Origin: Corythucha ciliata
Lineage: Eukaryota > Arthropoda > Insecta > Hemiptera > Tingidae
Direction of reading: 5' to 3'
NCBI GenBank assembly: GCA_038030265.1
Contig: CM075938.1
Span: 22,359,009-22,423,008, forward strand
Length of the DNA: 64,000 bases
This document shows positions 11,958 through 24,112 of the stretch, piece after piece (position 1 is the stretch's first letter; every line of letters begins with the position of its first letter). Below the pieces are notes generated by a model, which worked only from the letters and a program-made list of their open reading frames with translations, was not told where the DNA came from and did not search any database. The position numbers and the translations under genes are program-made.

Positions 11958-14901
11958 CAAGGTGCATTGTTATCAGCGTCGTGTGATTGTCATCGATTTC
12001 CCCCCCCCCCTATCCTTTTCACAACAGGGCGAGTCCAATTTGTGCACGGTGGAGGAAAAAGGCTTGATGGGATAGTGTAAGAACGTTGTGAGACTGATGG
12101 TGGTGACGATGAGGGGCGGGTGGGTAAGACCCTCATCCCACGGTCTATTACTGGAAGAAATGATAGACGAGTAGGGGGTGGGGAGCTATCCCTTTTTGTA
12201 TTCTACTTTTCTTCTTTTGTCCAATCGTCAAACTGAATAGTCTGACTTTCTTCCATTGTGATTAGGTTTTTGGTGAAAGGGTGTAGGGAGGGGTGGAATG
12301 GTGGCGTATTGTTCAATAAAACTTCTGTTTCTTCGTTGTATAATTATGCTCACCTTACAACGTGGAGTTTGTGTGGACATATCCTTTTCTTGAACACAAA
12401 GCACGTGCTTCAATTTAATAGAACCTCTCCATAATCGCTATACCGAGTCGGCCAACAAAATCTCTCGCTCCTGGTTATTATCTTCAGTGTTAAACAGTAC
12501 AACACCCCCCACCCACCTCAAACAACCATCTATTCAGTATTTTCCTGTTCTATACAGACGAAGAGAGAATCTCCCAATATCCACATTGTGCCATTCTGTG
12601 CGGGTATTGTCGAGCCCCCTTTAGCTCCCTCTCCGCCCAAACGATTTTCCTCTTCAATATCTTTCCACCATTGGTTCGCTCTGAATGATCCATTGTCACC
12701 TTCGAAAACGCTTTTGGGTTGAATTTACAATGGGGTAAGGGATAAAGAGGTATAGTGGTGGGGCTAGTGGGTGGTGTAGCCCTTACGCTCTGCGGCCGTC
12801 GCCCTTGAAGCCCTTTTCAATAAGAAGAATGACCAGATTTTAACGTTCAGACAACAAAAATTTAGGTGAAAATTGTACACGTAGTCCGAACAGGATTATG
12901 GTTGATGGAATAGTTATGAACGCTCTGGTGATTGGGTAAAGGGTCGATGATGAGGGGGAGGAGTTGGAACTGAAGTCTGAACGGCAAGCCGCCGCCACCT
13001 CTAACTCTCTAGCCATTCGGCGGACCAGTAAAGGTCCTTCAAGTAAGGATCTGGACTAAAAATGGCTACTGGGATCCCATGGTGAATCCCATGGCAACCC
13101 CAATCGGATCATGTGCCATTGGCCATACATATGAGCAGGACTCTACCGCGTTTTCCACTTTTCCGCTCTTGGCAGTTTGGCACGTGACCGCGGGGCCAGG
13201 GTGAGCGTCGTCGGTATGGGTCGCTCGAGGCCTTCAAATGTTTTGTCTCCCCCCTCCTCACACGACAGTACACCTTCCACCTGTACTGACGCGTGACAGC
13301 GTGCTCACTGCTATTCTGAAGCCGTCTGTTTGGCCCTCGCTGAATTCTAAGAAATCATTTTAAAGCAACTGTGAACGCGTTGCCCTCTGGTGAATTCAAT
13401 CTATGGCAGGAAACCCTTTTCACAGGCCAACTGTTTAAATAGTCCCCTCCGCCCACCCATCAAACCAAAGCCTTTATCGCAGAAAGAATAATCCCCTTTG
13501 TTCCGATTATTCATAATGTTACGTAATTTATCGTGATGTTATAATACTCGTTTTGTACTGGTATATATCGGGGCGAAGGGTATAAAGAGGGCTGTAAAAA
13601 TCATCCCTCACCACCAGGAGTACTATAAAAGGGTGGGGGAGGGGGATGTTCGATGAAAAATGAACACCGGCTTTATTGCCTGTTCAAAATTATCCAACAA
13701 CCACCCACTTGACAATGCTACTACCCCCCTTTCTCCCACAACCCCTTTCACCGTCCATTCTTCATGCATTCTTCCTGATGGCTCCAATATCGCCATAGCT
13801 TCGCCATTCAAACGGTTTATAATAATGATGATGATGTAGGGTGATAAGGAAGGGGTTTGGTATCAATTGTATCATCCCTCACAATATGGATATAGGGAGA
13901 AAAACTTAAATAAAGGATCTATAGGGTAATTTAGACCGATTATTGCACTAATAAATCGAACTTGTGCCTATGTTTAGCGTCATGAATCGATCTCCCCCTC
14001 TCCCTTCTTGAGTCGCACTTAACGGTGTTATCTTTTTCTAAGTTCAAAAAACTCAATACGATTCACCAAAAGAAGGCAAAGTAACTGTGAACGAAACATT
14101 GTGAGAAAGGTGGGGGGCACCTGACCAAAAAAAAAAAAAGAGATATAATAGTATCCTGTCAATTATTGACAAAAGGCACCCCCTTAAAGGCCTCTTTTTC
14201 CTTTTGGGCCCTCAAAAACTTACAATGCCACACCAGTTTTGTACAATAAAAGTGCGTATGAGGCTTTTGTTGAAAGTCGCCAGCGCTTTCAGGAAAACTT
14301 GGAGGATTCTCTTATTGTTGGCAGAGTGCCCGATTTGGTGGGGGGGGGGTCGTTGTTCCCTCTTTTCAAAACTACATAGGCACAATATCTCAACTACCTG
14401 CCTTGAAGAAACGTTTGACACCTACGAAGAGTGTCGTTGCGTTAGAAATGACAATAGCCTATTTGGACGTTCGAGCATTTTTTTTTTCTTGGGCATCGAG
14501 CTCAATAGATTGAATGAACACAATCAGAACGCTATGCAAGTGTTTAAATCTAAAAAAAATTTTTTTAAATGAGACTTTTAGCACGAAAAAGAGGGTAATT
14601 TCAAGCGTTTACTTAATGAAATGGGCAGCCCATCAAACGCTGGGAGGCTGCAGTGGGGGTTGTGTCGTGCAATTAAATGGCGAAAGACTGACGCCTAGGA
14701 ACTTAAAAAAGACCCCCGCCCTTTCTTGAATAGTACGTATTGCCCCCCACTTCTCAACCCCTCTTTTATAGCTAAAAACAACCCTTTTGCCACGCAATAC
14801 AATCGATAACTTGACGGAGCACTTAGGAAAATTACTAGATTTTTACTGTCCCAGCCTTATCGACACCAATAGGCGTAATTCGAGTGACGAGGCCGTCAAT
14901 T

Positions 14902-14906
<5 letters not shown>

Positions 14907-14937
<31 letters not shown>
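14907..14937. repeat. Poly(A) tract, 31 bp
   Basis: An uninterrupted A run followed by CAAGGAGGGAGGGGG. No retroposed gene or LINE end is recognisable upstream, so a retroposon tail is possible but unsupported. Confidence 0.85.
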
Positions 14938-14938
<1 letters not shown>

Positions 14939-17204
14939 AAGGAGGGAGGGGGAGTCCTAGGTTTTTGCCTATTTTACTTATTTCCTCGGCCTTAAAACCT
15001 TCCAAGAAGCTAATTGACGCCCTCCGCTCTGTATAGGAATTTAGTGTCCTTTTGCTAACATACTAAAACTGATGTTCCAAACTCTTTTTCTTTTTAGAAT
15101 CGTGCTAAAATAACAAAAAAACCCGAAATGGAACCTCGAGAAGGATAAAACGACGTTTTTTCCCCCCGTTAAAGAGTGTGTCGGCGGTGAGGGTGAGAAA
15201 ACTGGGTTTGAATTAAATTGCGTGAGGCCCGAGAAGAGTGGCGGGGATCTGCATTTGAATAGAGGTTTAAAGCTGGAAGAAGAAGACCAGGAGGAAGAAA
15301 AAAAAGTGAATGGTCCTGTGTACGGGGGTGGGGGTGGAGAAAAGAAAAGCGAGAAAAAAAGATGTGCTTTGGGTACTCAAGTTGATGCCTAGGAGGGTTA
15401 AAAGGGAAGTGGTGAGAGAAATTGTGGATGGTGATGGCGCGAGGGCGTAAGAAAGGGGTGAATGATGAGACGGGGGGTGAGGGGCTTAATATTCCAAATG
15501 CCCTGTCAAGGGATGTCTTCTTATAACGCGTTTATTATTATGACACAGGTTTTTTGTTATGCAAAGAATGAAAAAAAAGAGGAACGAGATAAGAGAGAGA
15601 ATGTGATCTTTCAAAGCTTTTGTCACCATCAACGCGCATCTTGTTATTAAGTTTTTGGAAAAATTTTATGTTTCATAAACTTTTTTCGTATACTTAATTT
15701 ACATTAAAAATTATTATTTATACTTTCCTTCATTTTGTACACTTTTTATTGTGTTCCTTCATTTATTACAAAGGATTAGCGAATGTAAAAAAATATTTTG
15801 TAGTATAAATTCTAGGGTTTACTGTGACAAAGCAAGAAGACAGGAAGTGATAAATCTGAATGATGAGGGTGTAAGATTCTCCTCCCCCCCCCCTTATACC
15901 GCACAACAATCTTCCACAAACAAAACCGATTCTCTTCCAGTGAAAGGACGATCAGTAAAAATCACAGCAGGAGTCCTTTTTTTCCCTTGCGTTTGTATCC
16001 CTCCGACATCGGTACCTTTTCTGATCCACCCGCCACCCCCCCTCCTAGCCAAACGTCACACTCCTTTCAAGGAACTCAAATTCCCCATCATTGACGATTA
16101 AGGGCCCTTTTAGGTCTCAAACGGCGGCGGAGAGCAGCAGACTGCTTGGCTCCGATATTATTTTTTCTTCGTCGCATCCAAACCAGAAGAGTCAGCATCA
16201 TCCCATGGAGAAGTGGTAGAAAAAAAACTACCTGTACATTCCATTCATGACGTCCCCCCCCTCAATCTCGATACCACCTTCTCCACGCACGCACACACTA
16301 CCGACCTAACAATCTCATAAATCTAAAACTCTAATGGGAGGTCTTCGAAGGACCTCGATAAACAAAAAAAATAAAAAAAAATCTGAAGGGGCATTGGCAC
16401 TATTACGATATGTGCGTGCGAAATAAGTACCCCCCAAACCCTCCTCACACTAAGGCCTGACGAATCCACAGCCACGAAATCAACCGGCCGGCAGAATGAG
16501 CACTAGGGGGAAGTTGGTTGTAAGAGAGAGAGAGTGATTGAGAGAGAGAAAAAATGTTCTCGGCAGGAGGGCATCTCTCGCAGGTTCTCGAGAGCCCATC
16601 GGGAGATTTTCCTTTAATGAAGATTTACAGATGCTCTTTGATTTAAAGACATAGGATAATTCTAACAAACCTTCGGCTTGGAACGGCTTGCTGAAGTGGC
16701 TTGGAGGTTGGTTGACTTGGATGGGGTGAGGCGATAGAAAAATCTAACGAGATGAGAATGTGTGAAGGACACGCGATACATTGGGGTCGATGAAATTGTG
16801 CGACATCTTTATAAGGAGCAATCAACTGGTCAAATGTATGCCATTGGTCTCAAAGTAATGGCTGTACTATGTACAGCACCAGACTTTCCACTGCCCTCTA
16901 AAATACGCCTGCGCTCCATCACAGGGCTGATGAGAGCATGGACCGAGTACAGCCCAGTGGGCTGTAGCAGGCCCGGAGGGGCACAGGGGCTACGGTCCTC
17001 TTTGAAATCGATGCCACTGGCGCAAAAATATCATGAAAACCACCACCCAAACCCCATCGAGGGATGTCCACCTTCTCGAAGCTTAGAGTCATTTTCTCAA
17101 AGGCACAGGTTTGAGCCCCTCTGGTTATGAGCTTCTCGGAGCATGCACAACCCAATAGACCGAGAGATGGCGACAGTTCCATCCAACCGGAAGACATTTT
17201 TTCC

Positions 17205-17605
17205 ATTCGATGGATTTTTTGGAGATAAATGTTAATATGAGAGTATGCCTAGGGCGTTTGCCCTCGGCGCGAAATCTCGAAAATTGAGACACGAACTCAA
17301 CCATGTAACTGGTCTCAGTCGTTACATTTTTTTGAGCTGACTAGGAATCTGAGCGTCCTCCAGGGGCGTTTGTCCTGAGAGACCGGTCGAATTACCTAAA
17401 GAGAAATGAATTAGCTCTCTTCTTCGACAGATCTTTTAAAGCTGAATGTGGATATGAGTTGAATATGACCCTGGGACGTTTGCCCTCGGTGGCCAACATG
17501 TCCCTTTGGGACATAAATCTAATCGGTAGATCGTAGTAATGAAACTAGTCTTATTCCACAGGTTTTTTGGAGCTGAATACGAATATTATCATCTTCCGGC
17601 TTTAT
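17205..17605. repeat. Degenerate tandem array, unit about 115-125 bp
   Basis: At least three and a half units are seen. Each has a T-run followed by GGAGCTGAAT or a variant (17216, 17330, 17438, 17567). About 40 bp later comes a small self-complementary word: AGGGCGTTTGCCCTCGG (near 17250), GGGGCGTTTGTCCTGAG (near 17365), GGGACGTTTGCCCTCGG (near 17475). The stem AGGGC/GCCCT with loop GTTT is the best kept part. Confidence 0.65.
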
Positions 17606-18039
17606 GCTTGATTTGATTTGCCGCTGAGCGCAATACCCCTGGCTGACACCAGCAGACGCTCATATTCGTATTCAGCTTCGTAAAATATATCAAATGGGTA
17701 AAGTTTCATAACTATGTTCTTCCAGTTGAATGCGACTGCCGCTACAATTGTTATGCACTTGTTTGGTTGCTCAGCTTGAAATTCCATGTTTCTGAACAAA
17801 ACGAGGGATGTAGTGACATTAGGCATTTACACCCAAGATCCCAAGATTTCGAGCCTAATTTGACGAGTTTGAGAGCCTCCCCCCTGTTTCCTGGCATTAG
17901 ACTGCACAAGCACAAAAATCTTACAGCATTTTGTGTTCCTTCATCTAACTAGTAGGCAATAAAATTCAAATGAAAACGTCAAACAATATGTCCATCGCTG
18001 AAATTAACCTTCGTCCGTCAAAAGCACTAAACTTATCTG

Positions 18040-18340
18040 AAGTTAAATGACCTGGACACTGACTAAGTGACCTGAAAACTGGCATAGCGGCTTGAAAAAT
18101 GACAATAATGGCTTGGCATTTGGGAAAGTGGCCTGTGAACTGGCAATGTGGTCTGAAAACAGGCACACTTGCCTGGAAAATTGCTCAGTGGCCTGTAAAC
18201 TAACAATAATGGCTTGGCAATTGACAAAGTGGCATGGAAACTGACTGCGAGTGAGTGACCAGGAAACTGACAATAAGAGAATTGGAAACATCCGACAAAG
18301 TGGACTGTAAACTGTAAATCCGGCCGAGAACTGACAAATC
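18040..18340. repeat. Minisatellite, unit about 21-24 bp
   Basis: About a dozen degenerate units of the form AAGTGGCCTGGAAACTGACAA run head to tail. Examples are AAGTGACCTGAAAACTGGCA, AAGTGGCCTGTGAACTGGCA, CAGTGGCCTGTAAACTAACA and AAGTGGCATGGAAACTGAC. It is unrelated in sequence to the flanking arrays. Confidence 0.8.
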
Positions 18341-18399
18341 TTTAGCCCGCGATTTTCATCTTTATTATTATTATTACAATTAGTATTTTTTTAAAAAAA

Positions 18400-18935
18400 T
18401 AGGATTTGAATGATCCAAATCCATGAAATTCGCCCTTTGGGTGAGACAATAGCTTCAAAATTTGGCTTTTTGAAAGAGTCAAGCCAGCGAAATTGTTTTT
18501 ATTTTATTTTACGAGTGTACCGTCCCAGAATGGTTTTTTAAAGTGCCAGAGCCGGGAGATTGGTTTCACGATAGAGCTATCGTGAAATAATTGCTAAGGA
18601 AGAGAAATCCTCCAAATAGGGGTTTAAATGGGCCAAATCCCATCGTTTTACGTGCCAAAATCTGAAATTTGGTGTTTTGGAGGAGCTGGGACCTCCATTT
18701 TTTTGGGGGGAAAATAGGCATTTTAGAATAAACAAGCCCATGAATTAGGTTTTCGAAGAGCCAAACCCACGAAATTTGATTTATGTTCCAGCCAAATCTA
18801 TGAACTTCGATTTTCGGAAGATCCAGTTCCACGATGGATTCCGCGAAGGATTTTTGAAGGAGCGAAATTAAGCTTTGAATGAACTATTTCTCGAAACGGC
18901 TGGTTTCTGCCGCAAAATTAGCAATTTCTGGTTAA
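18400..18935. repeat. CGCGAAATT-type repeat block 2 (opposite orientation to block 1)
   Basis: Degenerate units read GAGCCAAACCCACGAAATTT then GATTT or GGTTTTTG. Examples are AAATCCATGAAATTCGCC, AAGCCAGCGAAATTG, GAGCCGGGAGATTGGTTT and AGCCAAATCTATGAACTTCG. The orientation is the reverse of block 1. A run of 11 G lies near 18952-18962. Confidence 0.75.
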
Positions 18936-19707
18936 AATCTGTGAAACTGGTTGGGGGGGGGGGTTGTAATTTCATAATAATGATGCGTGACGATTAGTGA
19001 GAAATTTAGACAAAACGGTCCTCGGGGAATTCGAAGAACCGTGCCAAGGAGCGCTCCCCGGACCCGGAGGACCTACGGGAAGTGTCGAGTGACGCTCATG
19101 ATGCCCGAGCCTGGAGGCAGCGAAAAGGGCGCTAACCACCGTCGACCCGGAGGATCTGCAGACAGCGTCAAGGGACGCTCACAGACCATCCAGACTCTGC
19201 AGGCAGGATAGTTTCATCGGCAAAGAAAGAGAAGAAGTCCTCTAAAGGTAACCACAAATAGACCCAAAGTTCTAACACGAGGTTTTTTGTCGAAAATAAC
19301 TGGAATTTTCATTTTTCGATCTGGCTCAGGGACTGAATTGAGAAATGAGGAAGAAACATGATTTATTTTGTATTTTTTATTCTGAAAGCGTGGTCAACCA
19401 TGAACACGATGAGATGTATTTCTAAAGAATTATTCATCAATAAAACCATTAAAAAAAATGTTTGAAAGTAGTTAATTCGAAATTTCTGTTTTCCCTCCGA
19501 GCGATTTGTGAAACGTAATTATTTCAGATTGAGGCCGACTGCGGTAGCCTATACATTGTACTGAAGCAAAACATTATCATCTTTTTTGTTTTGATAGTGA
19601 CTGATAAAATCAAATAAGTTTTTTTATTGTACATATAAAAATTAGGTAATTGACTATGATGTCTGTACTTATATGGAGCTTCCCTCTCTTTTTCCGCCCG
19701 ACCTGAT

Positions 19708-19931
19708 GGGTCGTCCTAATTTGCCGAATGAAGAAAAGCTTGCCGAACGAGCCATTAACATTTTTTCATGATCCCCAAACTCTACACCTGACATGTTCTA
19801 AGTACTTGCCAACAGATGCCAGTGCGAATTATGTAATTACTCGAAAAGTACTAGTACTTCTCCCCGTGAGGTAACTTGCCGAATGAAGAAAAGCTTGCCG
19901 AATGAGCCTTTAAAATTTTTTCATGATCCCC
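19708..19931 (+). repeat. Left terminal inverted repeat of the Mutator-like element
   Basis: Pairs with 20322-20546 in reverse complement, with scattered mismatches only. It contains the words TGCCGAATGAAGAAAAGCTT and GAAAAGTACTAGTACTTCTC. Confidence 0.85.
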
Positions 19932-20015
19932 AAACTCAACACCTGACATGTTCTAAGTACTTGCCAACAGATTTCAGTGCGAATTATGTAATAACTCGAA
20001 AAGTACTAATAAATT
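19866..20015 (+). repeat. Extra direct copy of the TIR unit inside the left arm
   Basis: From ACTTGCCGAATGAAGAAAAG through CTCGAAAAGTACTAATAAAT this repeats the first ~150 bp of the element with a few changes. The left arm is therefore a tandem duplication, while the right arm holds one full unit and the start of a second. Confidence 0.75.
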
Positions 20016-20321
20016 GCAACATAAATTGCTTGAAAATTGTTTACCACTAAAACCTACCAAGCAGGTTCACTGATAATTTTCACTTTATTTGTATTTCTCG
20101 GCAAGTCACGAGTGGTAGCAAGGGGAACCTGAAAAATCTTATTCCAAGGGGAACGGGAGACCCATCAGGGTTTGGTTCAACTATTGGCGATTATAGCCAT
20201 CATTAGCGGCGCTAGTGTTGTTTGATAATGAAACCAGTACCCCCCCCCCCTATATGTTAAATGATAACAAGTTTTGTGTTTTTTTAAAGTGTTTTTTCGG
20301 GGTCATCGTCCGTAACAAGAT

Positions 20322-20546
20322 TGGTGATCATTAAAAAATGTTAATGGCTCATTCGGCAAGCTATTCTTCATTCGGCAAGTTACCTCACAGGGAGAAGTAC
20401 TAGTACTTTTCGAGTAATTACATAATTCGCACTGGCATCTGTTGGCAAGTACTTGGAACAAGTCAGGTGTTGAGTTTGGGGATCATGAAAAAATTTTAAT
20501 GGCTCATTCGGCAAGCTTTTCTTCATTCGGCAAATTAGGACGACCC
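20322..20546 (-). repeat. Right terminal inverted repeat of the Mutator-like element
   Basis: Reverse complement of the left arm, from GGTGATCATTAAAAAATG to the terminal GGACGACCC. Confidence 0.85.
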
Positions 20547-20555
20547 CGACCTGAT

Positions 20556-20920
20556 TAAAAAAACACGGGAGAAATGATGAATCCGATAATTATGCGCCAT
20601 TTATTAACTTACACTTATACACGCACCTCTGCAATTTGGAGTTTTGAATTACCGTAGAGATCTTGAAAACTTTGGAAATGTATTGACAAAGCGCCCAGTT
20701 TGTTATGGTCGCGGCAGATTATTTGAATCGGCCTTTCAAATTCCACCTGGGTCATTTATGATCTCTAATGGGACAAATATAGGTGTAATAAAACAATGTT
20801 TTAACGAACTGATCGTTCGCAGATGAAATGTCTCACCTTTTTTATGGATTGAACGAAGAACTCGCCTCGAAGAAAGTAAACACGAGTCCGCACAAGCCAC
20901 ACGGATATCGCTAAAGACCA
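20556..20920. other. Short unassigned stretch between two mobile elements
   Basis: The 60-residue ORF at 20644-20826 has no recognisable domain. Nothing else is seen before the LTR remnant of element B. Confidence 0.4.
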
Positions 20921-21019
20921 TCAGCCATGTGTATTATTGTTCCCCTTTTTGTTTACTTCTCGTTGAATAAAATATTCACCAAAAATTGTTGGGGATTCTC
21001 TTTCTCTGAAGACACAACA
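20921..21019 (+). repeat. 5' LTR remnant of element B
   Basis: Starts TCAGCCATGTGTATTATTG and ends GAAGACACAACA, identical in order to both ends of the 3' LTR. It lacks the first ~20-40 bp of the LTR and about 420 bp from the middle that are present in the 3' copy. It contains AATAAAA. Confidence 0.8.
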
Positions 21020-21021
21020 AA

Positions 21022-21035
21022 TTGGCGACTTGGTG
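21022..21035 (+). promoter_or_regulatory. Primer binding site of element B
   Basis: TGGCGACTTGGTGA follows the LTR end by two bases. The first seven bases (TGGCGAC) are complementary to the 3' end of tRNA-Ser(GCU), as known from insects. The match is weaker than in element C (TGGCGACGAG). Confidence 0.6.
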
Positions 21036-21207
21036 AAACTCGCACTTCGGCCATTCGGAAGAGGAATACTCTTTTTCCGACTATCTCCGCACTCTAGACG
21101 GATCGAAAAATATTCCCGACCGTTACCAGCTAATCGCTAAAGACGAAGGACCTTTTTGTTATTTCACCTTATTTCTATACTACGTTCAAACTTCTAACTC
21201 AGATAAC

Positions 21208-22532
21208 ATGGATCCCGGACAGTTTGAAAGACTCTTAAACGCTTTTACTCAGTCTCAACTCAGCTTCATTCAATCCTTTCAAACCCACCAATCGACTTCG
21301 TCTTCCTCGGCACAGCAGAACAACGTATCAAGCGTGCAACCATTCGAACACTTTGATTCAACTAGAGAAAAGTTCAATTATGACATAGAACGATTCGAAA
21401 ACTACACGGCCATTAAAAACCTCTCGGACCCAATAAAGCAAGCTCAATTTTTATGCACCTCCATCGGGCCTACTCATTACAGCAATCTAGCCTCATTTCT
21501 CGGCCCGAAAAACCTGTCAAAGGCTTAAATTACAACGATCTCGTACAAAAATTGAAAGAACTACTTGTCCCAAAACGAAACGTCGTCGTAAATCAGCACT
21601 ATTTTCTCACTGTTACACAGAAGGACACTCAAACGATTGCTGAATTTGTCTGCAGCCTTCGTGAATCATTAAACGATTGCGATTTTTTCGTTAAATGCCA
21701 GTGTGATTCAAACGTCTCTGCCTCCGACATTTTTTTGCGAGCCCAGTTCATTAGAGGGTTAAAGGACAACTGGATTCGTGAACAGCTTTTCCAATCCTCC
21801 CTCATAAACTTCGATGAAATCGTATCCAAAGCCGTCGCTCTCGAAGCATCACGGATTGAAATCCAAAAATGTTCAATTTCTCCCGGATTTTCGTCTTACA
21901 CTCACTCGAATGCTTTCAAGATATTCAACCAGCCTCGTCACGAAATTGATAAAAACCAACGCAATGATGAACGACAACATTTTTTCCAAAACAAACCCAA
22001 CGCCTGGACACGAACGGGACGAGGTCACTCTTTGGCTCGAAGACAACAGAATATCGATTATCACGCGCTGGGAATAAATAATCTATATCTGAACTGCGGC
22101 AGATCGAACCACAGGTCGCTTGATTGCTACACGGACCGAAAAAGTCTAACTTGCAAATCTTGTCTCAAGCAAGGCCATGTATCCAAAGTCTGTATTAAAA
22201 CACTTCTGCAGGCCAGTCGACAGCGTTTACCATCGACTCAACACCTCGACGAGTCATGTGACAGCGACTCAAGTCAGGGGTTCGGTATCGTCAACTTTAT
22301 AAAACCAGTAGTCATCGACCTTTTTGAAGTGACACCTCACCCAGACAAGTACGTTGTCACAGTTAAACTCAACGGTGTGTGCCAAAATTTTGAAGTCGAC
22401 TCAGGTGCAAAATATTCCCTGATATCAGCCTATGATTTTGCCTCACTTGATTTGGGTCTACAATTACAACCATCCGACCTACTTTTTCGCTCTTATTCAG
22501 AGCACATCATCAAACCTCACGGAAAAGTATAA
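21208..22532 (+). pseudogene. Ty3/gypsy Gag and protease, frame broken near 21515
   Basis: The frame opens at ATG 21208 (MDPGQFERLLNAF) and ends at a TAA in the 21520s. The homologous text resumes in another frame (NYNDLVQKLKELL onward) and runs to 22532. The middle is the capsid-like Gag region. A damaged first zinc knuckle (NCGRSNHRSLDC, first Cys lost) is followed by an intact CCHC knuckle, CKSCLKQGHVSKVC. Near the end VDSGAKYSLIS gives the DSGA active site of the retropepsin protease. Gag packages element RNA, and the protease processes the polyprotein. The frameshift and the stop after protease prevent a continuous Gag-Pol. Confidence 0.9.
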
Positions 22533-23277
22533 GTCTCCGTCACGTACAAGAATAGATCGACAGAGAGTGATCTATACGTCGTTCCTCCTGGCCACATCAA
22601 GCACTACTAGGGCGAACATGGATACGAAACCTCGACATCAACCTTAAACAAATCGACCTCGATCACCACACCACCCTTCCTAAAAGCTGTGTTTTCCTTA
22701 ATCATACGCAACCAGAAGATCTCTTCAGCGAATTTCCCTCAGTTTTCGAAGAAAGAATCGGGTGTGTTCCGAAGCTTGAACTTCATCTAACCCTCCGTGA
22801 GAACATCACACCCATTTTCACACGCGCTTGAAACGTTCCTTACTCATTACAAGAAAAAGTCGAAACGGAACTAGACTCCCTTGAAGCCGCTGGCATAATC
22901 ACACCTGTGCAACAAGTGACTGGGGCTCACCATTAGTGGTTATACCAAAACCATATAGAAGTGTCCGTATATGCGTTGACTACAAGTGCGGCGTTAACAA
23001 GAGATTAGTTTCGGCTAATCACCCTATTCTTCGAATCGATGATGTCCTTCACAGCCTCCGAGACTCGACATTTTTCTGTAAATTAGATTTGAATAAAACC
23101 TATCTTCATCTAAAAGTGGACGCTAAAAGCAGCGAAATCCAAACAATGGTAACACATCGAGGCACATATCGTATCAACCGCCTAAGCTTCGGAATCAATA
23201 CCGCACCGTCGGAGTTCAACCGCGTTTTGACTCAGATTTTACATGGTCTTAAAAAAAACCGAAGCCTACTTCGATGA
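22533..23277 (+). pseudogene. Ty3/gypsy reverse transcriptase, N-terminal part
   Basis: From 22533 to about 22935 only scattered frames with stops are seen, although TELDSLEAAGIITP (about 22865-22905) marks the start of the reverse transcriptase. From 22936 the frame is open: VRICVDYK, then KLDLN with the first catalytic Asp, then the GTYRINRLSFGINTAPSEFN block. The frame is lost in an eight-A run at 23251-23258. The second half of the enzyme follows in another frame. Confidence 0.92.
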
Positions 23278-24112
23278 CATAATCGCCCATGGCGCCACGC
23301 TAGAGGAGTGCACTAAAAATTTACGAGCCTGTCTTAAACGTCTTTCCGACAATGATCTTCATATCAACAAAAACAAATTTTCATTTTTCAAAACCGAAAT
23401 CGACTACCTTGGCCACAAAATCAGACACAATCAAATAAGAAAGTCCCCCGAAAAAGTTCGAACCGTAGCGGACCTAACTCGCCCTACAAGTGTGGACGAA
23501 CTACGTCGTTTTTTGGGTATGGTCACTTATTACGCCAAATTCATACTGAAGTTCTCGACTATCACCTACCCTTTGCGTCAATTGCTAAAGAAGGACAAAA
23601 TTTTCCACTGGTCAAAACCCTGTCATTCGGCTTTTCTCAAACTAAAACATGAATTGTGTAGCGACCGCGTCTTAATACCTTACAACCCAGCCCTACCTCT
23701 GGTGTTGTCTACCGACGCCAGCCCATACGGTGTTGCCGCCATTCTCAGCCATGTCGTGGATGGGTACGAAAAGCCCATAGCCTATGCATCACGATCATTG
23801 TCGTCCTCGGAAATGAATCACAGCCAACTCGACCGTGAGGCATTAGCAATACTATTCGGAGTTACTCACTTTTTCAATTACCTCTACGGCCAACGTTTCA
23901 ATTTAGTTACAGACAATGAACCCTTTTCTAGAATTTTCCACCACCACATGGCCTTACCCCAGATGACGTCAGCCCGACTCCTACGTTACGCTTCATTCTT
24001 ATCCGGATTCGATCACACCGTATCGTTCAAGAAAGGTGTCGACAATGAAAATACCGACTGTTTGTCACGTGCTCCGATTACGAAATCGAAAACCGCACTG
24101 ACAATGCTTTGA
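23243..24112 (+). pseudogene. Ty3/gypsy reverse transcriptase C-terminal part and RNase H
   Basis: Starts just before the catalytic YFDD (residues 9-12). LRRFLGMVTYYAKFI and LRQLLKKD follow (connection region). The RNase H domain keeps three acidic positions: STDASPYG, DREALAI and VTDNEP. It ends TDCLSRAP, the usual end of gypsy RNase H. This 290-residue stretch has no internal stop. The enzyme copies element RNA into DNA and removes the RNA strand. It is separated from the N-terminal half by the A-run frameshift. Confidence 0.93.

Larger units (their letters stand above)
10199..17200. other. Long non-coding stretch with homopolymer and microsatellite tracts
   Basis: No domain-bearing ORF was found. 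It contains poly(G) at about 10261-10272, a (TGT)n microsatellite at 11935-11957, a poly(A) run at 14907-14937, further C or G runs (12001-12010, 14339-14349, 15887-15894) and purine-rich stretches (15240-15480). A 71-residue ORF at 10576-10791 and a 122-residue ORF at 16762-17130 are not recognisable. Introns or UTRs of a larger gene could lie here and would not be visible by eye. Confidence 0.45.
19699..20555. mobile_element. Mutator-like non-autonomous DNA transposon with long TIRs and 9-bp target duplication
   Basis: The element spans 19708-20546 (839 bp). It begins GGGTCGTCCTAATTTGCCG and ends with the exact reverse complement. It is flanked by a perfect 9-bp direct repeat CGACCTGAT at 19699-19707 and 20547-20555. 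The two arms match for about 220 bp. Long TIRs with 9-bp duplications are the hallmark of Mutator-like elements. No transposase ORF lies inside, so it is non-autonomous. The left arm carries a second, direct copy of its own first ~150 bp. The family assignment rests on structure only. Confidence 0.85.

Noticed and set aside
16762..17206. 122- and 95-residue frames on opposite strands
   Set aside because: Overlapping open frames on both strands with no recognisable domain. Possibly an old coding remnant, but I cannot support it.
18040..18340. Possible CRISPR-like array at the 22-bp minisatellite
   Set aside because: The units abut without unique spacers, are degenerate, and the genome is eukaryotic.
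21500..21530. Programmed ribosomal frameshift in gag of element B
   Set aside because: No slippery heptamer with a following structure was seen, and the element has other plain frame breaks.
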